NCBI GenBank assembly: GCA_028277985.1
Contig: JANQFG010000058.1
Coordinates: 1 to 64,000, forward strand
Direction of reading: 5' to 3'
DNA length: 64,000 nt
Source of the DNA: a bacterium
GTDB lineage: Bacteria; Desulfobacterota; DSWW01
The translations under genes were made by a program, and so were the position numbers. Positions 52,935 to 61,890 of the stretch are shown here, one piece after another. Under the pieces are notes generated by a model, which was not told the origin of the DNA, did not search any database, and worked only from the letters and a program-made list of their open reading frames with translations. Positions within the stretch are counted from its first letter, which is position 1. Each line of letters opens with the position of its first letter.

Positions 52935-54383
52935 TCACATGTGGCGGAAGATTCGCTCGAATCGCTCGAGGGCGTCTTCCACTACATCGTCCGTGTCGGC
53001 CATGGACGTGTACAAACGGCTTCCCGCGAGGGTCACGATGCCCTCGGCCATGAAGGCCGCGCCCATCTCCTCCATCATGTCCTTTCGTTTGTGTGCCTCC
53101 TCGATGATGTTCGGGTGTGTCATATCGAGCAGCATAGGCCCGGAGGTCTCCAGGTGACATATGGAACCGTGGTTGAAGGCCACAAAAGGCAGCTCATAGT
53201 CCGCAATGATCGACTGCAGGCCCCGGGTGAGCCGGTCGCCGGCCCGCCCGGCCTTGATGTGAGCCTTCTCCTTTTCGATCTCCAGGATAGAATAGTAACC
53301 GGCCGCGCAGCTCAACGGATTGGCCGAGAGGGTCCCTCCCACCATGACACGCGGCTTGCCCGACTGGATTCCGGCCGCCAGGGTGGACATGATCTCGGCG
53401 CTCCCGCCGAGGCCGCCCGCCGCCGGATACCCGCCGGCCACACACTTGCCGAAGATCGTCAGATCCGGCCTGACATCGAAATAGGCCTGTGCCCCTCCGA
53501 GGCCGACCCGGAAGCCCGTCACCACCTCATCGAAGATCAGGAGCGAGCCGAATTCATCGCAAAGTTCCCGCACCTGCCGGTTGTAGTCCGGCATGACCGG
53601 CCGGGTGCCGCTCTCCGGGCCCAGGGGTTCCACGATGACCGCTGCGGTGCCGCCCTGCTTCTCGTTCTCCGCCATCCTTTTCCGCAATCCAGCCGGGCTG
53701 TCCACATCGTTGGGAAAGATTTCCTGGACATGGGCCAGGCAGTCCATCGGAATGCCGTGTGCATCCAGATTGGCCGTACCCGGAATACGAAGGCCGAACA
53801 CCATTTGGTCGCTCCACCCATGGTACCCGCCGCCCACCTTGATCACCTTCTGGTTGCCTGTAAAATTGCGAGCCGTCCGAAGGGCCGCCATCACGCTTTC
53901 CGTTCCGGACCCCAGCATCCGGAATTGCTCTACCGAGGGCATGTGCTTGGTGATGAGCCGAGCCAGCTTCAATTCGTATTCGTGAAACAGGCCGGTAGAT
54001 GGGCCGCAATGGCGAATCAGCTCGATCACCTTTTCCTGGACCGGCTCGTAGTTGCTGCCGAGCAGTGTCGGACCGCCGGCCTGCAGGAAATCGATGTAGC
54101 GGTTCCCGTCCACGTCCCACAAATGTGCTCCCTCGGCCTTGTCGATGGCGAGCGGAAAGGGGTAGTTGAAGGCCAGGTTGTGTTGCACCCCGCCAGGGAT
54201 GTATTCCCGGGCGTCTTCGATTAGAGCCTTCGACTTCTTGCAGCGTTCCTCGAAGTAGGCCAGGTATCCCTCCATGCGATCCCTTGGGATCGGCCGCATG
54301 GGCTGGCTGACCAGGGCGTCCAGTTGATCCAGGATCTTCCGGGTGTCGGGCCATTCGGATATTGCGTGGATTTGTTCAGTCAT
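52935..54383 (-). CDS. Class III aminotransferase (glutamate-1-semialdehyde aminomutase-like)
   Basis: AAGGAGG 5 bases upstream selects ATG 54383, giving 482 residues. YIPGGVQHNLAFNYPFPLAI, SGTESVMAALRTARNFTG, IFDEVVTGFRVGLGGAQ and the PLP Lys K313 in IFGKCVAGGYPAAGG are typical. True HemL is about 430 residues and part of heme genes; with a kinase and aldolase next to it, a catabolic aminotransferase or phospho-lyase is more likely. First gene of the minus operon, divergent from the LuxR gene. Confidence 0.9.
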   Translation of the reverse strand: MTEQIHAISEWPDTRKILDQLDALVSQPMRPIPRDRMEGYLAYFEERCKKSKALIEDAREYIPGGVQHNLAFNYPFPLAIDKAEGAHLWDVDGNRYIDFLQAGGPTLLGSNYEPVQEKVIELIRHCGPSTGLFHEYELKLARLITKHMPSVEQFRMLGSGTESVMAALRTARNFTGNQKVIKVGGGYHGWSDQMVFGLRIPGTANLDAHGIPMDCLAHVQEIFPNDVDSPAGLRKRMAENEKQGGTAAVIVEPLGPESGTRPVMPDYNRQVRELCDEFGSLLIFDEVVTGFRVGLGGAQAYFDVRPDLTIFGKCVAGGYPAAGGLGGSAEIMSTLAAGIQSGKPRVMVGGTLSANPLSCAAGYYSILEIEKEKAHIKAGRAGDRLTRGLQSIIADYELPFVAFNHGSICHLETSGPMLLDMTHPNIIEEAHKRKDMMEEMGAAFMAEGIVTLAGSRLYTSMADTDDVVEDALERFERIFRHM

Positions 54384-54609
54384 GGAACCTCCTTGTGTGG
54401 ACTCCACCGGGGGAGACCCCCGGTAGCATATAACCCATTGAAAAGAAGCAATAATCAGAATCCGTCTTCGATCTTGCCCGTTCCTGGTTGTGAATACCGA
54501 ATGCGAGCCGTATGATATGTCCAGATGGTATTCTCATGACCCGATCCAAGCAAGAGTTGAAGTGTTCTTGTCTTGAAATGCAAACATACTACGTGATCGA
54601 GAAGAAGTG

Positions 54610-54627
54610 ATCACCCAAATGGGTGAT
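54610..54627. promoter_or_regulatory. Palindrome in the divergent LuxR/aminotransferase region
   Basis: ATCACCCAAATGGGTGAT is a near-perfect 18-base palindrome (7-base arms, AAAT centre) 35 bases before the LuxR start, in the 278-base gap 54384-54661. It could be the operator of the LuxR regulator or another factor. No clear -35/-10 pair was found for either gene. Confidence 0.5.
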
Positions 54628-54661
54628 TTTGGGGGTGAATCTGTATCCCGACTTGTGAGAA

Positions 54662-57448
54662 ATGGACAACAACCCGCCGATCCTGAAATCCAAGCTCAGA
54701 GTCCCCCGGGCCCCATCAAGATGGCTGTCCCGAAGCCATCTGCTCGATGAACTGCAAAAAGCCACTGAATACAGGCTTGTCCTGATCTCTGCACCCGCCG
54801 GATATGGAAAAACATCCGTCCTTGGTGAATGGGCCAGGGAGAGGCCGGAACAGGTCTCGTGGATTGCCCTGGATGAAAACGACGATGATCCCAACCGAGT
54901 TCTGAGTCTTCTGAGAGAAGGACTGAAAAGAATTGCTCCGACACTGGCGGACCTGGATGATACGCTCCAGGCATATCCAACGGCACCGGTTTCGACCGGG
55001 GTAGGGCTCCTGCTGAATGAAATCGAGATGGAAGAAGACGACTTCTACATCGTTCTCGAAGACGTTCATCTCATAAGAAACCCTTCGGTTCATGAGCTGC
55101 TGTCCTACCTGATCCGATACCTGCCACCACGGCTCCATCTAGTTCTATCTACCAGGATCGATCCCCCATTGGATTTGGATCGGTATCGGGCCCAGAATCA
55201 GATGATGGAAATTCGTCAGCAGGACCTGAGCTTCTCGGCAACCGAGATCTCGTCTTTGCTGAATGAGATCATGGGGCTGGACCTGGCAGAGGCCGAAACC
55301 GAAGTCCTGGCCGAAAGAACGGAAGGATGGATCGCAGGGGTGCAGATCGCGGCCCTGGCCCTTTCGAAATCCGACAGCAGAGGTGATTTCATAAGGGGAT
55401 TCAAAGGGAATCATTCGTATGTCGTGAACTATCTTGCAAAAGAGGTCCTGTTTCACCAGCCACCGGAAATCAGAACCTTTCTTGTTCGGACTTCCGTGCT
55501 TGAACATCTTTCAGCGGATCTGTGCAACGAGGTCACCGGACGGGATGACAGCATTGACATTCTTGAAAGACTCGTCTCGGAAAACCAGTTCATCGTTCAG
55601 TTGGATGATCAGAGGCATTGGTACCGATACCACCATCTGTTCAGCGAGGCGCTCCGCAGCGTGCAGCAAAAGGAGATGCCGGATCAGTTACTGGACATCT
55701 ACGAGAGAGCGGCGAACTGGTATCACAGGCAAGGATTTCGTGGTGAGGCGATCGAATATTCCCTGAAGACAGGCAATACGAGCCGGGTCGTGAATCTGAT
55801 GGAATCCTATGCCAAGGTCGTATTGCAGGAGGGGGAACGTTCGAATGTGAGAAGATGGATCCATCACCTGGACGAGAAAACCGTCGGCGAGCGCCCCCTC
55901 CTTGGTCTCATTCATGCCTGGTCGATCATGAACGACAAGACCAGCGTATCGGATCAGACTTTCGCAAAACGGCTGGATGATGCGGAGCGACTTCTGCAAC
56001 AGTCCGGCTGCGCGGCAAATGAGAACTTGTCGGATCCGTTTTTCTCGAAAGAGAACCTGCTTGGAGTCATTACCATTCTTAGGGCCATATTCGCTTTTGA
56101 AAGGGGAGAGCCTTCCACCATCTATTTGAAGGGGTTGGAGCAGTCCTTGCACCACTCCGAAGGCGAGATCAATGAAGTCCACAGCGCCGTCCATTTCTTG
56201 ATGGGGCATATTCAACTGCGAGCGGTTGACCTGGATGCTGCGTATCACTCACTGGATGAGGCGGAAAGCACCGCCGAGGCACTTGGGCAGCACTACTTGT
56301 CTGTTTACGCGACCTATCTCAAGGCCTGGATCTTCTTTCAACAGGGGAAATACCACCAGGCGCTGCATCTATGTGATTCCTGTCTGAGACAAACCGAGTT
56401 CGAAGGGTCGCAACAACGTTCTCGACCGAAACTGATCGATGCCCTTCGCATCATCAAGGGAGCGGTTCACCTGGAGTGGAACCAGCCTTCAGAGGCGAAC
56501 AGGGAAGTCGATCTGGCGATGCGTTCATTGCAGCCATCATCTGAAGTCGGAATACTCATCAACGGTCTGGCTGTTCAAATATCGGCCAAACTGGCAATAG
56601 GAGAATCAGAAGAGAACATCCGCCCGATGATTACCAGGCTTGTATCCATGACCCGGTACCATCCGGCCGTAGAGACGCTCTCGCAGGCACTGGAAATGCA
56701 GTTGTCTTTTCAGGCGGGAGCCGGAGCTCTCGAATTGGAGGAAATCGTCAACCTCGAGGAGAAGCTGAAAACCGGTCTTCTGAGTTTCGAAGACGAATTG
56801 CCTTACTATCAGATTTTCGTATGGCAACTGAAAGCTCGATTGCTGTTGATTCGCATGGTTCTCCATCAACAAGCGGATAAGAAGAGGGTCGTCGCACCTT
56901 CGCTGTTCTCAACCATCAAGAACTATCTGAAGCACCAATTGACGGGAGTCAACCGTTGGGGTCTGAACCAATTGAAAACAGAGCTTCTCGTGGTCCTCTC
57001 CATGGTCTCGGAATTGGATTCGGATCAGGAAGAGGCAGATTCAACATTGCGGGACGCCATTCGTACGGCTTTCAACCAGTCAGCACTTAGGAGTTTTGTT
57101 GAGAACGGCGAAATCCTGATGGAACCCTTGAAAAGACTCGGAAGAAGCGGCTATCACCAGGAATTCATCGAGAAGGTCCTGCAACGCGCGAGCCCTGTTC
57201 CACAGCCCGATACCGGCGCCGCAAGCGGAATCCGGGAATCGGCCGGCAGATTCGTTGAGCCCCTGAGTCCAAGGGAAAGAGAAGTGCTGCAACTGATGGC
57301 GCAAGGGAATTCGAATCGCGATATCTCGAGCAAGCTGTTCATATCGCTGAATACGGTAAAAACGCACACTTCTGCGATATACGGCAAACTTGGGGTCAGC
57401 AATCGAGCCGAGGCAGTCTCCGTTGCGTCTCAACTTGGCCTGTTGTAG
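54662..57448 (+). CDS. MalT-type LuxR-family regulator (LAL-like)
   Basis: 928 residues. P-loop SAPAGYGKTS (44-52), an STAND NTPase region with YRYHHLFSEAL ending it, a helical-repeat middle (about 330-830) and a C-terminal LuxR HTH LSPREREVLQLMAQGNSNRD, ISSKLFISLNTVKTHTSAIY (about 865-925). Such regulators are switched by ATP and a ligand. It probably controls the divergent aminotransferase-kinase-aldolase-hydrolase operon. Start assigned at ATG 54662; the ribosome site is weak. Confidence 0.93.
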   Translation: MDNNPPILKSKLRVPRAPSRWLSRSHLLDELQKATEYRLVLISAPAGYGKTSVLGEWARERPEQVSWIALDENDDDPNRVLSLLREGLKRIAPTLADLDDTLQAYPTAPVSTGVGLLLNEIEMEEDDFYIVLEDVHLIRNPSVHELLSYLIRYLPPRLHLVLSTRIDPPLDLDRYRAQNQMMEIRQQDLSFSATEISSLLNEIMGLDLAEAETEVLAERTEGWIAGVQIAALALSKSDSRGDFIRGFKGNHSYVVNYLAKEVLFHQPPEIRTFLVRTSVLEHLSADLCNEVTGRDDSIDILERLVSENQFIVQLDDQRHWYRYHHLFSEALRSVQQKEMPDQLLDIYERAANWYHRQGFRGEAIEYSLKTGNTSRVVNLMESYAKVVLQEGERSNVRRWIHHLDEKTVGERPLLGLIHAWSIMNDKTSVSDQTFAKRLDDAERLLQQSGCAANENLSDPFFSKENLLGVITILRAIFAFERGEPSTIYLKGLEQSLHHSEGEINEVHSAVHFLMGHIQLRAVDLDAAYHSLDEAESTAEALGQHYLSVYATYLKAWIFFQQGKYHQALHLCDSCLRQTEFEGSQQRSRPKLIDALRIIKGAVHLEWNQPSEANREVDLAMRSLQPSSEVGILINGLAVQISAKLAIGESEENIRPMITRLVSMTRYHPAVETLSQALEMQLSFQAGAGALELEEIVNLEEKLKTGLLSFEDELPYYQIFVWQLKARLLLIRMVLHQQADKKRVVAPSLFSTIKNYLKHQLTGVNRWGLNQLKTELLVVLSMVSELDSDQEEADSTLRDAIRTAFNQSALRSFVENGEILMEPLKRLGRSGYHQEFIEKVLQRASPVPQPDTGAASGIRESAGRFVEPLSPREREVLQLMAQGNSNRDISSKLFISLNTVKTHTSAIYGKLGVSNRAEAVSVASQLGLL

Positions 57449-57465
57449 AAGTCGGCCCTTCTCGG

Positions 57466-58944
57466 TCAATTCGAAGGTTTGTAGGAGTCCGGAGCACCCA
57501 GGGGTACATTCGGGTACTGCTTCACGCTCTTCTGGAAGTCGGCCAGCACCTTCATCATCGGATACTGTATCCAGGTGTTGTAAGGCTCGGCCACCTGACG
57601 CTCTTCACGGGGATCCGTGATCAGATTGACCACCTTCGGTACGGTCGATAGGACCTCCTTCGGGCTGTACTTCGATTCCTGCCAGATGTAGTGAACTTTC
57701 CAGTTCCTCCATTTCAATGCATAGAAGTCGTTGCCCACGAATATGGGAAACCCCTCACGTCCTGATTTGTCGCTCTTTCCCAGTAGGAAATCCGATAGAT
57801 CGAGACCATCGATCGGCCTGTCTGACGGCACCTTCGCTCCTGCGAGCCGTGCCAGGGTCGTGAAAAAATCCACGATGTGAACGATCTCATTGCTCCTGCG
57901 TCCGGGCGGAATCTTCCCCGGCCAGCGCAGAATGCATGGTGCCCGCAGACCCCCTTCCCGGGCCGTGAAGTAAGTGCCGGCCCAGGGACCCGTCCATCCG
58001 TTGAAGCGGTCGTTTCCATTGTCCGGGTCTTCCGGCCCGTTGTCGGCCGTGAAGACGACAAGGGTGTTGTCTTCGACACCGAGTTCCTCGAGGGCGGAAA
58101 GCATCCTGCCCAGGTAGTGGTCCGTCTGTACCAGCATATCCGCATACTCCCCGTACCCCGTCTTGCCGTCGAAGTCCGGATGGGGAAGTGTCGGGTAGTG
58201 CGTGGCAGTGAGGGGGACGAAAGCAAAGAAGGGCTTCTTCGCCCGAGCATGCTTGCTCATGAATTCGATGGTTCGGCGCGTCAATTCGGCGTCGATCCGT
58301 CTTCGCTCCTTCAGGTCATAGCGTTTCAGCTTTTCGGGCTTTTCCCCCTTTCGGGCTTCCATGACCCAGGGGACCTGGGATTCCGGAAGCGTCTCCTCGA
58401 GGTCTCCTGCATTTGTGAAATTTCGAATCTCGTCGGGAGATATCCATATGGATTCGTCCGTGGAGTTCGGAATGCCGTACCAGACATCGAAACCCTGATC
58501 GGTGGGAAAGCGTCCTTCTGTCTTGCCCAGGTGCCATTTCCCGAACATGCCGGTGGCATAGCCCCTCTCGCTCAGCAGTTCAGCAATCGTGATTTCCCAG
58601 GGGACCAACCCGTAGTACGGGACGCCGATCGGAACACTCTGATTCCCGCTGCGGATCGCAAATCGACCTGTCATCAAGGCGGAACGGCTGGGCGTGCACT
58701 GCGGCTCCGTGTTGAAGTTCTGGAGAAGCAGCCCTTCACGGGCCATGCGGTCCACGTTGGGTGAAGGGGCTCCCCGTGCCTCACCGCCTCCGTAAGCACC
58801 AAAGTCACCCCAGCCCGTGTTGTCCGTGAGGACGAAGAGGATGTTCGGTGTGGAGGTCTCTTTTGCTCCGGCGCCTGGATGAATCAGCAACGTCAGGGCG
58901 AGGGTTATCCACAAGCTCCACCCTGGTAGTCTGTGACGCTTCAT
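57466..58944 (-). CDS. Formylglycine-dependent sulfatase (arylsulfatase family)
   Basis: 492 residues from ATG 58944 (AAGGAGG upstream); signal peptide 1-27 (GAGA). The sulfatase signature CTPSRSALMTGR starts at C83, the residue turned into formylglycine, followed by ATGMFGKWHLGK. NILFVLTDN and VVFTADNGPED supply metal ligands. It hydrolyses sulfate esters outside the cytoplasm and needs an FGE or anSME maturase, not seen here. It is the last gene of a three-gene minus operon with an acyl-CoA ligase and a dehydrogenase. Confidence 0.93.
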   Translation of the reverse strand: MKRHRLPGWSLWITLALTLLIHPGAGAKETSTPNILFVLTDNTGWGDFGAYGGGEARGAPSPNVDRMAREGLLLQNFNTEPQCTPSRSALMTGRFAIRSGNQSVPIGVPYYGLVPWEITIAELLSERGYATGMFGKWHLGKTEGRFPTDQGFDVWYGIPNSTDESIWISPDEIRNFTNAGDLEETLPESQVPWVMEARKGEKPEKLKRYDLKERRRIDAELTRRTIEFMSKHARAKKPFFAFVPLTATHYPTLPHPDFDGKTGYGEYADMLVQTDHYLGRMLSALEELGVEDNTLVVFTADNGPEDPDNGNDRFNGWTGPWAGTYFTAREGGLRAPCILRWPGKIPPGRRSNEIVHIVDFFTTLARLAGAKVPSDRPIDGLDLSDFLLGKSDKSGREGFPIFVGNDFYALKWRNWKVHYIWQESKYSPKEVLSTVPKVVNLITDPREERQVAEPYNTWIQYPMMKVLADFQKSVKQYPNVPLGAPDSYKPSN

Positions 58945-58957
58945 TTCATTTCCTCCT

Positions 58958-60637
58958 TCAGGTCTTATGGTCCTCCAACTTGTGGATACGCTCAGGATGG
59001 GATTCAAAGGCTTCCCGCAAGAACCTCTCCTGAGGCTTTTCACTGATTGTCTTGGGGATCTCGTCAAGGAACAGGAGATAGCTGGGCACGCTGTTCGCCT
59101 CCAGGCCTTTACGGCAACATTCGAATATACTTGCCGAATCAGGTTCTTTGCCTGGGAAGAGGACGATCCCGGCAACGAGGTCGGATTCGCCCGGCGCCCC
59201 ACTGGCCGCGGGAATCCCAAAGACTGCGACCTCGCTCACATCGGGATGGTCACCAATGACCTTCTCCACAGTGTCGGGTTGTATGAAGTCCCCAGCCCTT
59301 CTCAGCCCGCCACCGACGCGATAGTCAAAGAAGAACCAGCCATTCTCATCCACATGGGCAATATCCCCGGTACGATTCCATCCGCCACGAGTCTTCTTCT
59401 TGCTCGCTTCAGGATTGTCAAAGTAATTGACGACCGTGCTGCCGCTTCTGAAACTGGCAATGACCTCTCCGGGAACGCCGGGCGGGCAGGGCTTGTCATT
59501 CTCATCTACGACCCGCATCTTGAACATCCACACCGGCTTACCGAAGCTGCCTACGGGACCCTTTCCTGGGGGCTTGCGGGCAAATCCTCCCCCCTCCAGG
59601 GTGGAGTACCACTCGAGGATCTTCACATCAAAACGTTTCTCGAAGTCTGCCCAGATGGCCCGCGGCATACCGGCGCTCACGATATGCCGCACCGGGTTAT
59701 CCGCATCATTCGGCTTGGGCGGCTCGTTGTAAATGCCGGCTGCCACTCCACCCAGCATACTGAACGACGTCACACCGTGTTTCCGGGTGATATCCCAGAG
59801 CCGGCTCTTTGTGAACTTCGCGCTGAAGACGGCCCTGATACACCTGTACACGGCCGGTGTCAGCGTACAACCCAGGGCATTGCCATGGGTAAGGGACAGC
59901 CCGGTATAGAGGATATCGTCTTTCCTGTAGTTCCAGTATCTGCTGAAAAGATAGCCGACAACCGGCATACGAAGATTCTCGAACACCACACCTTTCGGAT
60001 CACCCGTCGTCCCGGAGGTATAAATGATCTGCAGAGGATGGTTCAGGTCGCTGACTCGATAGTCGACCGGCCTGAAAGGAGCTTCGAGTACTTCCTGAAT
60101 GGAAGAGAGTTTCGATACATCGCCGGTTGCCGGATTCCCTGGTTTCTCGATCGTGAAAACCCTCTCGACCCCAGGAATCTTGTCCCTGACGGCTTCCATG
60201 TTCTCCAACAGGTCGGCCGTTATGAAGACAGCCTTGCTCTTGGAATTACGTATCTGATGAGCGAGCTTGTCCCCCTTGGTCCTGGGATCGATGGGGACGA
60301 TCACCGCTCCCAGGATGCTCGCGGCCCCTATCAAATGAACCATTTCAGGGTAATTGTACATGATGGCCGCATAGGTATCCCCCTTTTCTATGCCCGCATT
60401 GACCAGGGCTTGCGCGAAACGATGTGAATTCTCGTGCAAATCCCGGAATGTCTGAACCGTGTCGGGACCCGAGGGGTTCTCGAAGGTCAGGACGGGGAAA
60501 TCGGGTCTCGTATGGGCTCTTACCTCGAACAGATGGCTCAGGAAGCACACGTTGAGCTTCCTTCTCAAGGCGAACGAGACATTCCTTGTCTTTTCAAACA
60601 TGGGATTTGAAAGCGTGTTCCGTGATTCAGGGGCCAT
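58958..60637 (-). CDS. AMP-dependent acyl-CoA ligase (CaiC-like)
   Basis: 559 residues from ATG 60637 (GGAGG upstream). P-loop IIYTSGTTGDPKGVVFEN, LEWYSTLEGGG, WNRTGDIAHVDENGWFFFDY and the C-terminal Lys motif DEIPKTISEKPQERFL are those of the ANL superfamily, nearest to carnitine/crotonobetaine-CoA ligase by layout. The usual A8 hinge DRIKDxIRRxGENI is altered to DYRVGGGLRRAGDFI. Activates a carboxylic acid, possibly the one released by the sulfatase or hydrolase next to it. Confidence 0.9.
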   Translation of the reverse strand: MAPESRNTLSNPMFEKTRNVSFALRRKLNVCFLSHLFEVRAHTRPDFPVLTFENPSGPDTVQTFRDLHENSHRFAQALVNAGIEKGDTYAAIMYNYPEMVHLIGAASILGAVIVPIDPRTKGDKLAHQIRNSKSKAVFITADLLENMEAVRDKIPGVERVFTIEKPGNPATGDVSKLSSIQEVLEAPFRPVDYRVSDLNHPLQIIYTSGTTGDPKGVVFENLRMPVVGYLFSRYWNYRKDDILYTGLSLTHGNALGCTLTPAVYRCIRAVFSAKFTKSRLWDITRKHGVTSFSMLGGVAAGIYNEPPKPNDADNPVRHIVSAGMPRAIWADFEKRFDVKILEWYSTLEGGGFARKPPGKGPVGSFGKPVWMFKMRVVDENDKPCPPGVPGEVIASFRSGSTVVNYFDNPEASKKKTRGGWNRTGDIAHVDENGWFFFDYRVGGGLRRAGDFIQPDTVEKVIGDHPDVSEVAVFGIPAASGAPGESDLVAGIVLFPGKEPDSASIFECCRKGLEANSVPSYLLFLDEIPKTISEKPQERFLREAFESHPERIHKLEDHKT

Positions 60638-60771
60638 GTGTCTCCACCTCCCGGGCATACACCCTCTGTTTGCCGGAGCAGTGTACGAGAGAGAACGGTT
60701 GTGTGTAAAGAGGAGGGGCTCGGGTCGATCGCCGAAATCGGTCGGCCTGCTCGTCGATCGGCAGGGAATCC

Positions 60772-61689
60772 TCAGCGGTTCTTCCAATCAACGTTGGACA
60801 GGGACGCGAGGGCCAGTTGCAGGGCGTGCGTGCCGGCTCGCCCGTGCCCCTGGGCCTTCACAGCCAGGTAGAGTTGGTTTGCCAGGGCCAATCCCGGCAG
60901 GGAGAGTCCCATGCGTCGGGCTTCCTCCAGGGCGATACCCATGTCTTTGATGAAATGCTCGACAAAGAAACCTGGATCGAAGTTGTTGTTGATGATCCGA
61001 GGTCCAAGGTTGGAGAGCGACCAGCTTCCGGCTGCCCCGGCTGCCACCGATTGCATGACGGTGTCGAGGTCGAGCCCGGCCTTGTGTGCGTACAACAGGG
61101 CTTCACACAATCCGATCATTTTCGTTGCGATGAGCGTCTGGTTGACCATCTTTGTGTGTTGACCCGCCCCGGGTCCGCCTTGGTGGACGATCGTCTTTCC
61201 CATCGCCTCCCAGCAAGGGTGCAGGGCTTCGACCGCCTCCTTGTCTCCACCGATCATGATCGACAACCGTGCCTCGCGAGCTCCGACATCGCCGCCGGAA
61301 ACCGGTGCATCTATGCTGTATACCCCTCTGGATCGAGCCCGTTCCGAGATTTCGACCGCAAGTGAAGGCTCACTCGTGGTCATGTCAACCAGGATGTTCC
61401 CTTTCCTGGCGCCGGCCAGAACGCCCTTCGGGCCCAGGATCACCTCGCGGACATCGGCGGGGAGACCGACGATGGTGAAGACCACGTCGCTCTGTTCCGC
61501 GACCTCCTCGGGGCTGTCGGCCCAGGCGGCCCCTTTGGCCAACAGGCGTTCCGCCTTGCTTCGGGTGCGGTTGAAGACCGTGGCGGTGAATCCGCTGTCG
61601 ATCAGGTGCCCGCACATGCTGGATCCCATCACGCCGGTGCCGATCCAGCCGATTCTGGTTTCGCCAGGAGCAATCGTCTTGTGCATCAT
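60772..61689 (-). CDS. NAD(P)-dependent beta-hydroxyacid dehydrogenase (HIBADH family)
   Basis: 305 residues from ATG 61689 (GGGAA 7 bases upstream); the frame extends to 61779. Motifs are [20 protein letters not shown] (NAD fold), [19 protein letters not shown] (substrate binding) and [15 protein letters not shown] with the catalytic Lys. It oxidises 3-hydroxyisobutyrate, tartronate semialdehyde or a related 3-hydroxy acid. First gene of the minus operon, divergent from the lipoprotein hydrolase. Confidence 0.93.
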   Translation of the reverse strand: MMHKTIAPGETRIGWIGTGVMGSSMCGHLIDSGFTATVFNRTRSKAERLLAKGAAWADSPEEVAEQSDVVFTIVGLPADVREVILGPKGVLAGARKGNILVDMTTSEPSLAVEISERARSRGVYSIDAPVSGGDVGAREARLSIMIGGDKEAVEALHPCWEAMGKTIVHQGGPGAGQHTKMVNQTLIATKMIGLCEALLYAHKAGLDLDTVMQSVAAGAAGSWSLSNLGPRIINNNFDPGFFVEHFIKDMGIALEEARRMGLSLPGLALANQLYLAVKAQGHGRAGTHALQLALASLSNVDWKNR

Positions 61690-61824
61690 CGCGATTTCCC
61701 GAGAGGTTCGAGTGAAGATCTTCGGAACGGTTCTGCCGTTTGCGCGAAAATGACAGAAAAACCGGTTTCCGTCAATCATGTGTTCCGCTCCTCGCTTTCC
61801 GGCGGTTCGGCAAGGGGCGGGTTC

Positions 61825-61853
61825 TTGACATGGGAAAGCTCACGACGCAATAT
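61825..61853 (+). promoter_or_regulatory. Promoter of the lipoprotein hydrolase gene
   Basis: TTGACA (61825-61830) and CAATAT (61848-61853) are 17 bases apart, about 38 bases before the ATG at 61891, in the 201-base divergent region. No operator-like palindrome is evident. Confidence 0.5.
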
Positions 61854-61890
61854 TGCCTGAGTCGTGCAACAGGGCAGGGAGACATTCAAA

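Noticed and set aside
52260-54224. Plus-strand open frame of 654 codons opposite the kinase and aminotransferase genes
   Set aside because: No domain recognised; the minus-strand genes have complete catalytic motifs. The 486-codon frame at 58967-60427 is rejected for the same reason.
52935-54383. Assignment of the aminotransferase as HemL of heme synthesis
   Set aside because: It is longer than HemL and is encoded with a sugar kinase and aldolase, not with heme genes.
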